18,126 nucleotides of DNA, taken from positions 1 to 18,126 of the forward strand of contig JBQCDV010000246.1 in assembly GCA_051960855.1 (NCBI GenBank). Direction: 5' to 3'. A model generated the notes under the pieces. The model was given only the letters and a program-made list of their open reading frames with translations, did not search any database and was not told the origin of the DNA. Positions 6,628-14,382 of this stretch are shown in pieces (position 1 is the stretch's first letter; every line of letters begins with the position of its first letter). Position numbers and translations under genes: made by a program. The DNA is from JBQCDV01 sp051960855. Lineage in GTDB: Bacteria; Actinomycetota; Actinomycetes; JAJZTN01.

Positions 6628-7745
6628 GCACTTCCGCCGACCAGACTCGCAGCTCGTTCGAGAAGTTCGACGACCGGCGGATCGGCTTCGCCAAGGGCGT
6701 CCGGGGCTGGTGGAACAACCTGCCCAAGCAGGCGCGGGCCGTCGTTCTCGCCCTTGTCGTCGTCGGGCTCATCCTGCTGCCGTACTGGCACGACATTCCC
6801 ATCATCACGACGGAGCCGGGCAGCGACTTCCCGACCGTGCTGTTCACCTGCACCGTCTTCGCCTTGGCCGCGCTCGGCCTCAACGTCGTGGTCGGCCTCG
6901 CCGGCCTGCTCGACCTGGGCTACGTCGGCTTCTACGCCGTCGGCGCCTACTCGGTCGCCGTCCTGGGCTCACCGTCCTCCGAGCTCCACAAGGCGTTTCC
7001 GTGGCTCATCTGCGTGCCCATCGCCATCGCGCTCGCCATGGTCGCCGGTGTCGTGCTCGGTGGCCCCACGCTGCGGCTACGCGGTGACTACCTCGCCATC
7101 GTCACGCTCGGCTTCGGCGAGATCGTCCGCCTGACTGCGGTCAACACCGAGTTCCTCGGTGCGGCCGCTGGCATCTCCGGCGTCCCTCACCCGCCCGGCA
7201 ACAAGCCCGACGGATCTCCGATTTTCGGCGTGCTGGACGCGAAGCCCTACTACTGGCTCGGCCTCGCGCTTGTCTTCGTGGCCGTCCTCGTCGTGCGCAA
7301 CATTGAGCGCAGCCGGGTCGGCCGCGCGTGGCTGGCCATCCGGGAGGACGAGGACGCCGCCGAGCTCATGGGCGTGCCCACCTTCAAGTTCAAGCTCTGG
7401 GCCTTCGCCATCGGCGCGGCCGTGGGTGGTCTCGCGGGGGCGGTCTTCGCCGGCAAGCAGGGCTTCCTCAACCCGCAGAGCTTCCCCGTCCAGACCTCGA
7501 TCCTCTTCCTCGCCGCAGTCGTGGTCGGCGGATCGGGCAACAAGCTCGGCGTGATCGTCGGCGCCATCGCCGTCGTCTACCTGCCGGAGCGCTTCCGTTT
7601 CGCGTCAGAGTGGCGGTTCTTCGCCTTCGGCGTGGCGTTGATCCTGATGAGCATCTTCCGGCCACAGGGCCTGATCCCCAACCGGCGCCGGTCGCAAGAG
7701 CTCGAAGACCGCGAGGAAGAAGGAGAGGAGGCCGTCCATGTCTGA
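6624..7745 (+). CDS. livM: Branched-chain amino acid ABC transporter permease LivM
   Basis: This 373-residue permease is the partner of LivH. A roughly 45-residue hydrophilic N-terminus precedes the first membrane segment (AVVLALVVVGLILLPY). Family landmarks are LNVVVGLAGLLDLGYVGFYA, PTLRLRGDYLAIVTLGFGEI and the coupling loop SRVGRAWLAIREDEDAAELM, followed by AFAIGAAVGGLAGAVFA and a cytoplasmic tail rich in Arg and Glu (NRRRSQELEDREEEGEE). It starts inside the livH stop (ATGA) and its last eight bases overlap the predicted livG start, so H, M and G are translated in close succession. No irregularities are seen. Confidence 0.95.
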   Translation: MSTSADQTRSSFEKFDDRRIGFAKGVRGWWNNLPKQARAVVLALVVVGLILLPYWHDIPIITTEPGSDFPTVLFTCTVFALAALGLNVVVGLAGLLDLGYVGFYAVGAYSVAVLGSPSSELHKAFPWLICVPIAIALAMVAGVVLGGPTLRLRGDYLAIVTLGFGEIVRLTAVNTEFLGAAAGISGVPHPPGNKPDGSPIFGVLDAKPYYWLGLALVFVAVLVVRNIERSRVGRAWLAIREDEDAAELMGVPTFKFKLWAFAIGAAVGGLAGAVFAGKQGFLNPQSFPVQTSILFLAAVVVGGSGNKLGVIVGAIAVVYLPERFRFASEWRFFAFGVALILMSIFRPQGLIPNRRRSQELEDREEEGEEAVHV

Positions 7746-8595
7746 CACCCCGGCACACGCTGACGACCTCGGTCGGCCCGAGGAGGGCTGGACTGCGATG
7801 GCCCGCGAGACCGTGGCCCCGGGTCAGGACCTGCTCACCGTCGACAACGTGACCCTGCGCTTTGGCGGTGTCACGGCTCTCGACGGCGTCGCGTTCAGCA
7901 TCAAGCGGGGCGAGATCCTCGGCCTGATCGGTCCCAACGGCGCCGGCAAGACGACGTGCTTCAACGTGATGACGGGCGTCTACCGGCCGACCGAAGGTCG
8001 GGTGCTCTTCGAGGGCTCGCCACTCGGCAAGCGCAAGCGCAACGAGATCACCAAGCTCGGCATTGCCCGCACGTTCCAGAACATCCGGCTCTTCCCCGAG
8101 ATGACGGCGCTCGAGAACGTCATGGTCGGAGCCGACGCCAGGCACACCACCAGCGTCGTCGGCGCGCTGCTGCGCCTGCCGAAGCACCGCGGCGAAGAGG
8201 CGGCAGGACGCGAGAAGGCGATGGAGCTCTTGCGCTTCATGGGTATCGAGCGGAGAGCGCACGACGCGGCTCGCAACCTGCCCTACGGCGACCAGCGCCG
8301 GCTCGAGATCGCGCGAGCCTTGGCCACCGAGCCGAAGCTGCTGTGCCTGGATGAGCCTGCCGCAGGGTTCAACCCGGCGGAGAAGGTCGAGCTACTGGAA
8401 CTCATCCAGCAGATCCGCGCCCAGGGCTACACGGTGCTGCTCATCGAGCACGACATGCGCCTGGTGATGGGCGTGACCGACCGCATCGTCGTCCTGGAAT
8501 TCGGCCGCAAGATCGCCGAAGGCTCGCCCGCGGAGATCCGTGACAACCCCGCCGTCATCGCCGCCTACCTCGGAGTTCCCGACAATGCTGCTTGA
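7738..8595 (+). CDS. livG: Branched-chain amino acid ABC transporter ATP-binding protein LivG
   Basis: This protein has 285 residues if read from ATG 7738, which has the purine-rich AAGGAGAGGAGG upstream. A second in-frame ATG at 7798 also has a good GAGGAGG (7780-7786) and would remove a 20-residue hydrophilic extension, so the start is uncertain. The ABC domain is complete: Walker A GPNGAGKTT (65-73), Q-loop ARTFQNIRLFP (Gln114), ABC signature LPYGDQRRLEIARAL (181-195), Walker B LLCLDEPAAG (Asp205, Glu206) and switch His238 (LIEHD). The FQNIRLFPEMTALENV stretch and the signature variant PYGDQR mark the LivG branch. It hydrolyses ATP together with LivF on the inner face of the membrane. Confidence 0.95.
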   Translation: MSDTPAHADDLGRPEEGWTAMARETVAPGQDLLTVDNVTLRFGGVTALDGVAFSIKRGEILGLIGPNGAGKTTCFNVMTGVYRPTEGRVLFEGSPLGKRKRNEITKLGIARTFQNIRLFPEMTALENVMVGADARHTTSVVGALLRLPKHRGEEAAGREKAMELLRFMGIERRAHDAARNLPYGDQRRLEIARALATEPKLLCLDEPAAGFNPAEKVELLELIQQIRAQGYTVLLIEHDMRLVMGVTDRIVVLEFGRKIAEGSPAEIRDNPAVIAAYLGVPDNAA

Positions 8596-9298
8596 GATCT
8601 CCGACCTGCAGGTCTACTACGGGCGCATCCAGGCGCTGCACGGCATCTCGCTGCACGTCGACGCGGGTGAGGTCGTCACGCTCATCGGCGCCAACGGTGC
8701 CGGCAAGACGACGACGATGAAGGCCATCTCCGGTCTGCAGCCCGTGGCCCGCGGAGCGATCCGCTTCGAGGGCGACGACATCACCCGGATGCGTGCCGAC
8801 ATGCGCGTCATCCGGGGTATCTCGCAGGCGCCCGAGGGTCGCGGCATCTTCCCTGGCATGACCGTCATGGAGAACCTCGACATGGGCACCTACGCCCGCA
8901 AGGACGCGAAGAACACCCGCGCCGAGGATCTCGACAACGTCTTCAACCTGTTCCCGCGGTTGAAGGAGCGGCGCACCCAGATCGCCGGCACGATGTCCGG
9001 CGGTGAGCAGCAGATGCTCACCATCGGGCGCGCTCTCATGAGCCGACCGAAGCTGCTGCTGCTGGATGAGCCCAGCATGGGGCTGGCGCCCATGCTGATC
9101 GCGCAGATCTTCAGCATCATCCGCGAGATCAACCAGCAGGGCATGACCATCCTCGTCGTGGAGCAGAACGCCCAGCAGGCGCTGTCGATCGCTCACCGTG
9201 CTTACATCCTCGAGACGGGCTCGATCGTGAAGGAGGGCAGCGGCGAGTCCCTGCTCGTGGACCCCTCGGTCAAGGCGGCCTACCTCGGGGTGGCCTGA
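8585..9298 (+). CDS. livF: Branched-chain amino acid ABC transporter ATP-binding protein LivF
   Basis: The chosen start is ATG 8585 (237 residues, beginning MLLEISDLQVYYG), preceded by GGAG at 8572-8575 and overlapping livG by 11 bases. A start further upstream at 8540 would add an unrelated Pro/Ser-rich tail read from livG sequence. Motifs are Walker A GANGAGKTT (35-43), Q-loop ISQAPEGRGIFPGMTVMENL, signature MSGGEQQMLTIGRAL (137-151), Walker B LLLLDEPSMGL (Asp161, Glu162) and VVEQNA, where Gln occupies the usual switch-His position, as is normal in LivF. The MSGGEQQ, DEPSMGLAP and EQNA combination is diagnostic. It is the last gene of the cluster. Confidence 0.95.
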   Translation: MLLEISDLQVYYGRIQALHGISLHVDAGEVVTLIGANGAGKTTTMKAISGLQPVARGAIRFEGDDITRMRADMRVIRGISQAPEGRGIFPGMTVMENLDMGTYARKDAKNTRAEDLDNVFNLFPRLKERRTQIAGTMSGGEQQMLTIGRALMSRPKLLLLDEPSMGLAPMLIAQIFSIIREINQQGMTILVVEQNAQQALSIAHRAYILETGSIVKEGSGESLLVDPSVKAAYLGVA

Positions 9299-9310
9299 CC
9301 CCATTACCGA

Positions 9311-9357
9311 ACGACGCCCGCACGCCTTCTCGTCAGAGTGACGCGTGCGGGCGTCGT
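9311..9357. terminator. Bidirectional terminator between livF and the convergent nucleosidase gene
   Basis: ACGACGCCCGCACGC (9311-9325) is an exact 15-bp complement of GCGTGCGGGCGTCGT (9343-9357), with a 17-base loop. It fills the 70-base gap between the livF stop (9298) and the nucleosidase stop (9369), so it serves both converging transcripts. No T-run is seen on either side. Confidence 0.85.
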
Positions 9358-9368
9358 CGTGCTTGCTG

Positions 9369-9980
9369 TCAGCGGGACGAGAAGTCCTCCCGCAGCCGCG
9401 TGAGCTCGGCGGCGAGCTGCTGGGCGCAGTGGTCGATGACGGTGGGCCAGTCGAGGGCTGAGGTGTCCGCCTCGTCGCTGACTGCCTTGAGGAGGGTGAC
9501 GGGCACACCGAGCTCGCGACAGACCTGGACGACGGCGAAGCCCTCCATGTCGACGAGCTGGGCCCGCTGGGCGATGGAGTCGCGCACGCCCGCGTCGGTG
9601 ACGAAGACGTCGCCGGTCGCGAGCACAGAGCCGTCGCCCTCGACCGGTCCCGTCACGTCCCACTCGTCGTCGAACTCCTCACCGACGGCGCGGATCGCCT
9701 CCGCGCTGGCATCCCACAGCACGACCCGGCTGGGCCGGAAGACGCCACTCAGACCGGGCTGCAGTGCGCCGGCGGTGCCGAGGTTGACCACCCACGGGCG
9801 TCCGCCGGAGGCGATCAGGGGAGCGAGCGCCAGCGCCGTTCGGGTCGCGGCTGCGACGGTGCCGATGCCGGTGACGACCACCGGGACGTCGCCGGGCACA
9901 TAGCGCGCCTCCGACGCCAGCGCCGAGACGACGACGAGACCGTCCGGGGGCAGCTGACGGGGGAGCCCGAGGGCGGTCAT
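9369..9980 (-). CDS. Nucleosidase / phosphorylase superfamily protein (MTA/SAH nucleosidase-like)
   Basis: This 203-residue protein starts at ATG 9980, whose ATGA overlaps the DUF554 stop. It has the nucleoside phosphorylase (PNP_UDP_1) fold: VVVSALASEARY, VVVTGIGTVAAATRTALAL, WVVNLGTAGAL, then the base and ribose-binding LVDMEGFAVVQVCRELGVP (Glu146) and LLKAVSDEAD with the catalytic-type Asp169. These resemble the MEG and SD motifs of 5'-methylthioadenosine/S-adenosylhomocysteine nucleosidase, which removes adenine from those by-products. It is slightly shorter than typical MtnN and the N-terminus diverges, so the substrate could be another purine nucleoside. Upstream frame continues into DUF554 sequence, but that extension lacks homology. 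Confidence 0.8.
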   Translation of the reverse strand: MTALGLPRQLPPDGLVVVSALASEARYVPGDVPVVVTGIGTVAAATRTALALAPLIASGGRPWVVNLGTAGALQPGLSGVFRPSRVVLWDASAEAIRAVGEEFDDEWDVTGPVEGDGSVLATGDVFVTDAGVRDSIAQRAQLVDMEGFAVVQVCRELGVPVTLLKAVSDEADTSALDWPTVIDHCAQQLAAELTRLREDFSSR

Positions 9981-10786
9981 CGCAGCGCTCCGACGATGCT
10001 GACGAGCAGCGGTGCGACCACGAGGGCTGGGAGAAGGTCCCCGACCGGCAGCTGCTTCATCCGGAGCAGTCGCAGGGCGACCCCGGCGAGCAGCAGTCCG
10101 CCGGCGGCGGTGAGGCCGGCGATCTGGGCCGCGTCCATGACGTTGCCCAGCAGGTAGCCGGCCAGGGTCAGCAGGCCCTGGACCACGGCAACCGCGAGGG
10201 CGGAGGCGGCCACCCCCCAGCCGAGCGAGGCGGCGAAGGCGATGGAGGCGAAGCCGTCCAGGGTGGACTTCAGCGCGAGCTGGTCGATGCCGTGGCCGAG
10301 ACCGTCGGACAGGGAGCCGAGGATCGTCAGGGGGCCGACGCAGAAGACGAGGGAGGACGAGACGAAGCCTTCGACGAAGCGTGCCCGGGCTGCCCCGACG
10401 GCGCCGTCCGCGCGAGCTGCGCCCTCGGCAGGAGCTGCACCGTCGGCCTGAGTTGCCGGGAGGGACCCCCCGCGGGTCAGGAGGCGTTGCAACGACGCGC
10501 CGAGACCCTCGAGCCGCTCTTCGATGCGCAGCAGCGAGCCGACGATGCCGCCGATGAGCAGGGAGCCGAGCACGATGAGGACCGGCGCGCTCGACCCGAC
10601 CCGGTCGGCCAGGGACCGGTCGACGACCGAGGCCGCCGAGAGGACGGCGATGAGCATGGTCACGAGGCCGAGCGCGTCGGTGACGACGTCGCGAGTGCGC
10701 TGTGGCAGCCGGTGGCCCAGGCCGACGCCGATCGTCGAACCCACGAGCACAGTGGCGACGTTGAGCGCCGTCCCTGCTCCGACCAC
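9977..10786 (-). CDS. DUF554 family membrane protein
   Basis: This 269-residue protein starts at GTG 10786, with GGAG seven bases before it. It has hydrophobic segments at about residues 2-20, 35-55, 65-85, 140-160, 170-205, 210-235 and 245-268. Landmarks are GTALNVATVLVGSTIGVGLG at the N-terminus, GSLLIGGIVGSLLRIEERLE, and FVSSSLVFCVGPLTILGSLSDGL plus LALKSTLDGFASIAFAASLG, all typical of DUF554 (YdfK-like), whose function is unknown. Residues 105-135 are an Ala/Gly/Asp-rich low-complexity linker between the third and fourth segments, which makes this copy longer than usual. It is the promoter-proximal partner of the nucleosidase, with a four-base ATGA overlap. Confidence 0.88.
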   Translation of the reverse strand: MVGAGTALNVATVLVGSTIGVGLGHRLPQRTRDVVTDALGLVTMLIAVLSAASVVDRSLADRVGSSAPVLIVLGSLLIGGIVGSLLRIEERLEGLGASLQRLLTRGGSLPATQADGAAPAEGAARADGAVGAARARFVEGFVSSSLVFCVGPLTILGSLSDGLGHGIDQLALKSTLDGFASIAFAASLGWGVAASALAVAVVQGLLTLAGYLLGNVMDAAQIAGLTAAGGLLLAGVALRLLRMKQLPVGDLLPALVVAPLLVSIVGALR

Positions 10787-10964
10787 AGCTGCACTCCTGC
10801 CTCTTGACGGCGCGCTGCCAGGAGCGGATCATGCCGAAAAATCACCTGATCCGGCTCACACCTGACATACGCGTACGTTGCGCCCCCCGCCTATGCGGCG
10901 GCCCCCTCCAGGTCGTATCGTCTCGCCCGGCTGGTGCGGGGCAGCCTACGTCGCGTCGTGATGG

Positions 10965-10988
10965 TGCCCGGATGCCCGGGTGCCTGGG
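10965..10988 (+). repeat. Three imperfect 8-bp tandem repeats upstream of the GNAT gene
   Basis: TGCCCGGA, TGCCCGGG and TGCCTGGG follow one another, ending five bases before the GGAGG of the acetyltransferase. It may be only local slippage, but it lies in the mRNA leader. The rest of the 216-base divergent gap (10787-11002) shows a possible -10, TATCGT at 10916-10921, and nothing else convincing. Confidence 0.5.
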
Positions 10989-11002
10989 ATTCGGAGGTTT
11001 GC

Positions 11003-11584
11003 GTGGCCCGAGCGCACGTCCAGGTCCGTGACGCTGTCCCCGACGACCTGCCCGACCTCGCCGCTCTCTGGAACGAGCTGCGCGAGCGGGGCAGCCGCCA
11101 GGACCGGCAGGGCGCCGTGACCGACGCCGCCGTGCTCGCCCGCCTCCGTCAGGTCCAGCAGGACCCGCACGCGCGCCTGGTGGTCGCGACCGCCAACGCC
11201 GAGATCCTCGGGATCGCCCTGCTCGTCCAGACGCCGTGCCTGCCGCTGTTCGAGTCGCAGGCCGTCCAGCTGCACTACCTGCACGTCATGCCGCACGCCC
11301 GGCGCAAGGGCGTCGGCCGCGCGCTCGTCGCCGCCGCCGCCACCTGGGCACAGGAGCTCGGCGCCGACCAGGTGATCGCCGGCACCTCGACCTCCGAGCG
11401 GGAGTCCGCGCGGTTCTTCGCCCGGCTCGGCTTCGGACCGGTCTCGGTGCGCCGCAGTGCCTCGACGCCGGCCCTGCTGAGGCGGCTCGGAGCCGAGAAC
11501 AGGTCCCTGAACGACGACCTGGCCGCGCGGCGCCGTTCGCTGGCCCGCGTCCGTGCCGCCATGGCCAGGAGCGCCCGAGTCTGA
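11003..11584 (+). CDS. GNAT family N-acetyltransferase
   Basis: The chosen start is GTG 11003 (193 residues, MARAHVQVRDAVPDD), because GGAGG at 10993-10997 lies five bases upstream; an in-frame start at 10934 would add a tail with no family resemblance. The GNAT fold is visible: VQVRDAVPDDLPDLAALWNE (beta 1/alpha 1), a variable middle, QLHYLHVMPHARRKGVGRAL containing the acetyl-CoA pyrophosphate loop (R-x-x-G-x-G/A type), and SARFFARLGFGPVSVRR, the conserved C-terminal strand. A basic helical tail of about 35 residues follows. The acceptor is unknown. It lies just before polA in the same direction; the polA promoter box follows after 40 bases. Confidence 0.88.
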   Translation: MARAHVQVRDAVPDDLPDLAALWNELRERGSRQDRQGAVTDAAVLARLRQVQQDPHARLVVATANAEILGIALLVQTPCLPLFESQAVQLHYLHVMPHARRKGVGRALVAAAATWAQELGADQVIAGTSTSERESARFFARLGFGPVSVRRSASTPALLRRLGAENRSLNDDLAARRRSLARVRAAMARSARV

Positions 11585-11624
11585 GCGAGGCTGACCGACG
11601 GGTCACCCTGTCAGGCCGGACACC

Positions 11625-11630
11625 TACGAT
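11625..11630 (+). promoter_or_regulatory. -10 box of a probable leaderless polA promoter
   Basis: TACGAT lies seven bases before the GTG at 11638, with no Shine-Dalgarno in between. This matches the spacing seen at pyk and the response regulator. No clear -35. Confidence 0.5.
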
Positions 11631-11637
11631 CGGTCGC

Positions 11638-14382
11638 GTGCCAGCAGCATCGACGACCACCTCCGCTCGCGCGACCGCCGGGGCAGCCAGCAAGACGGCG
11701 TCCGGACCGGCGCGGCTCCTGCTCGTGGACGGCCACTCGGTCGCCTACCGCGCCTTCTTCGCGCTGCCGTCGGAGAACTTCTCAACGACGACCGGGCAGC
11801 ACACCAACGCCGTCTACGGCTTCACGTCGATGCTGATCAACCTGCTGCGTGACGAGCAGCCGACGCACGTGGGCGTGGCCTTCGATGTCAGCCGCCAGAC
11901 CTGGCGCAGCGAGGCGTTCGCCGACTACAAGGCCAACCGGTCGAGCACGCCTGACGAGTTCGCCGGCCAGGTGCCGCTGATCAAGGAGGTCCTGGCGGCG
12001 CTGCGGATCCCGACGGTGGAGGCGCCGGGATTCGAGGCCGACGACGTGATCGCCACGATCAGCAGCCGTGCGGAGGCCGAGGGCTACGAGGTCCTGATCT
12101 GCAGCGGCGACCGCGACTCGTTCCAGCTGGTGAGCCCCACGACGACGGTGCTCTACCCGAAGCGGGGCGTCAGCGAGCTCTCGCGGATGACGCCCGAGGC
12201 GGTCCAGGAGCGCTACGGGCTCTCGCCCACTCAGTACCCCGACTTCGCCGCCCTGCGCGGAGACCCGAGCGACAACCTGCCCAGCATCCCGGGTGTGGGG
12301 GAGAAGACAGCGGCCAAGTGGATCGTGGAGTTCGGCTCGCTCGACGAGCTCGTCACCCATGTCGACAAGGTCAAGGGCAAGACCGGCGACGCGCTGCGGG
12401 CCCATCTCGCCCAGGTCGTCCAGAACCGCCAGCTCACCGAGCTGGAGCGGCACGTGCCGATCGACGTCACCCCCTCGGACCTCGCGCTGCAGCCGTGGGA
12501 CCGCGAGGAGGTGCACACCGTCTTCGACGCGCTGGAGTTCCGGATCCTGCGGGACCGGCTCTTCTCGACCCTCGAGGCCGCCGAGCCCGAGGCCGAGGCG
12601 GGCTTCGAGCTGCAGGGGACGGTGCTGACCCCCGGAGGCCTGGCCGACTGGCTGTCCGAGCACGCGGCAGGACCGGCGCGGACCGGTGTGCACGTGACGG
12701 GCCACTGGTCCCACGGCACCGGGGAGGCGCACGCCATCGCGCTCGCCTCAGCCGACGGCAGCGCCGTTCATCTCGTGCCCAGTGAGCTCACTGTTGAGGA
12801 CGAGCAGGCGCTGGCCGGGTGGCTGGCCGATCCGTCCCGACCGAAGGCGCTGCACGACGCGAAGGGGCCGGCGCTGGCGCTGGCGGCCCGCGGTCTGGCT
12901 CTGCGGGGCGTCGCGAGTGACACCGCGCTGGCCGCCTACCTCGTGCGCCCCGACCAGCGCAGCTATGACCTGGCCGACCTCGTCCTGCGTCAGCTCAAGC
13001 GCGAGCTGCGGAGCGAGGATGAGTCCGCCGGCCAGCTGACATTCGAGGGGGAGGCGGACCTCGAGGCCGACGCGGCGATGGTGCGGGCGCGAGCCGTCCT
13101 CGACCTCGCCGACGCCCTCGACGCCGAGCTGGAACGCACCGGCGGCCAGCGGCTGCTGACCGACGTCGAGCTGCCGCTGCAGTCGGTCCTCGCGGACATG
13201 GAGCGTGTCGGCATCGCCGTCGACGTCGCCCTGCTGGAGACCCTCGAGGCCGGCTTCGGTGACCGCGTCTCCGCGGCGGCAGAGGAGGCGTACGCGGTCA
13301 TCGGGCAGGAGATCAACCTGGGTTCGCCCAAGCAGCTGCAGGTCGTGCTCTTCGAGGACCTCGGCATGCCCAAGACCAAGCGCACCAAGACCGGCTACAC
13401 GACCGACGCCGATGCCCTGACGAGCCTGTACGCCCAGACCCAGCACCCCTTCCTCGAGCACCTGCTGGAGCACCGCGACGCCAGTCGTCTCCGCCAGACA
13501 GTGGAGGGGCTGCTGAAGTCGGTGTCGGACGACGGCCGGATCCACACGACCTTCAACCAGACGATCGCCGCGACCGGGCGGCTGTCCTCGACCGACCCCA
13601 ACCTGCAGAACATCCCCATCCGCACGGAGGCCGGCCGACGGATCCGCGAGGCGTTCGTCGTCGGCGGTGGCGAGGCCGCGCCGTTCGAGAGCCTGCTGAC
13701 CGCCGACTACAGCCAGATCGAGATGCGGATCATGGCGCACCTCTCCGACGACGAGGGGCTCATCGAGGCGTTCCGGTCGGGGGAGGACTTCCACTCCGTC
13801 ACGGCCTCGAAGGTCTTCGGCGTGCCGGCTCCCGAGGTGACCGGGGAGATGCGGGCCAAGATCAAGGCGATGAACTACGGGCTCGCCTACGGCCTGTCGG
13901 CCTACGGGCTGTCGCAGCAGCTGACGATCGACACCGGCGAGGCCAAGTCACTGATGGACGACTACTTCCAGCGCTTCGGCGGCGTGCGGGACTACCTGCG
14001 CGAGCTCGTCGACCGGGCGCGGGTGACCGGCTACACCGAGACCATCCTCGGTCGGCGGCGCTACCTGCCCGACCTCACGAGTGACAACCGGCAGCGGCGC
14101 GAGATGGCCGAGCGGATGGCCCTCAACGCCCCGATCCAGGGGTCGGCTGCCGACATCATCAAGGTGGCGATGCTCAACGTCGCCCGCGCTCTCGAGGCCG
14201 AGGGTCTGGCATCACGGCTGCTGCTGCAGGTGCACGACGAGCTGGTGTTCGAGGTCGCCGCGGGGGAGCGGGAGCGGCTCGAGGCGCTGGTACGCCGCGA
14301 GATGGGCGCCGCCGCCGACCTCGCGGTCCCGCTGGACGTCTCGGTCGGCGTGGGGCGCAGCTGGCACGAGGCGGGACACTGA
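11638..14382 (+). CDS. polA: DNA polymerase I
   Basis: The gene encodes 914 residues from GTG 11638. The frame stays open upstream to 11236 inside the acetyltransferase gene, but that stretch has no homology. Residues 25-310 are the 5'-3' exonuclease (LLLVDGHSVAYRAFF, ADYKANR, GFEADDVIAT, CSGDRDSFQLV, GDPSDNLPSIPGVGEKTAAK). Residues of about 330-500 correspond to the 3'-5' exonuclease domain, but the catalytic acidic residues are not evident (GVHVTGHWSHGTGEA where DTET would stand), so proofreading is probably absent, as in mycobacterial Pol I. The polymerase domain has motif A DYSQIEMRI (Asp690), motif B RAKIKAMNYGLAYG (from residue 739) and motif C VHDELVFE (Asp867). It acts in repair and Okazaki-fragment processing. 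The stop overlaps the next gene's start (TGATG). Confidence 0.97.
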   Translation: MPAASTTTSARATAGAASKTASGPARLLLVDGHSVAYRAFFALPSENFSTTTGQHTNAVYGFTSMLINLLRDEQPTHVGVAFDVSRQTWRSEAFADYKANRSSTPDEFAGQVPLIKEVLAALRIPTVEAPGFEADDVIATISSRAEAEGYEVLICSGDRDSFQLVSPTTTVLYPKRGVSELSRMTPEAVQERYGLSPTQYPDFAALRGDPSDNLPSIPGVGEKTAAKWIVEFGSLDELVTHVDKVKGKTGDALRAHLAQVVQNRQLTELERHVPIDVTPSDLALQPWDREEVHTVFDALEFRILRDRLFSTLEAAEPEAEAGFELQGTVLTPGGLADWLSEHAAGPARTGVHVTGHWSHGTGEAHAIALASADGSAVHLVPSELTVEDEQALAGWLADPSRPKALHDAKGPALALAARGLALRGVASDTALAAYLVRPDQRSYDLADLVLRQLKRELRSEDESAGQLTFEGEADLEADAAMVRARAVLDLADALDAELERTGGQRLLTDVELPLQSVLADMERVGIAVDVALLETLEAGFGDRVSAAAEEAYAVIGQEINLGSPKQLQVVLFEDLGMPKTKRTKTGYTTDADALTSLYAQTQHPFLEHLLEHRDASRLRQTVEGLLKSVSDDGRIHTTFNQTIAATGRLSSTDPNLQNIPIRTEAGRRIREAFVVGGGEAAPFESLLTADYSQIEMRIMAHLSDDEGLIEAFRSGEDFHSVTASKVFGVPAPEVTGEMRAKIKAMNYGLAYGLSAYGLSQQLTIDTGEAKSLMDDYFQRFGGVRDYLRELVDRARVTGYTETILGRRRYLPDLTSDNRQRREMAERMALNAPIQGSAADIIKVAMLNVARALEAEGLASRLLLQVHDELVFEVAAGERERLEALVRREMGAAADLAVPLDVSVGVGRSWHEAGH

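Noticed and set aside
11236..11637. An upstream extension of the polA frame, adding 134 codons.
   Set aside because: It overlaps the GNAT gene in another frame, has low-complexity Arg/Ala composition, and the -10 box at 11625-11630 points to GTG 11638.
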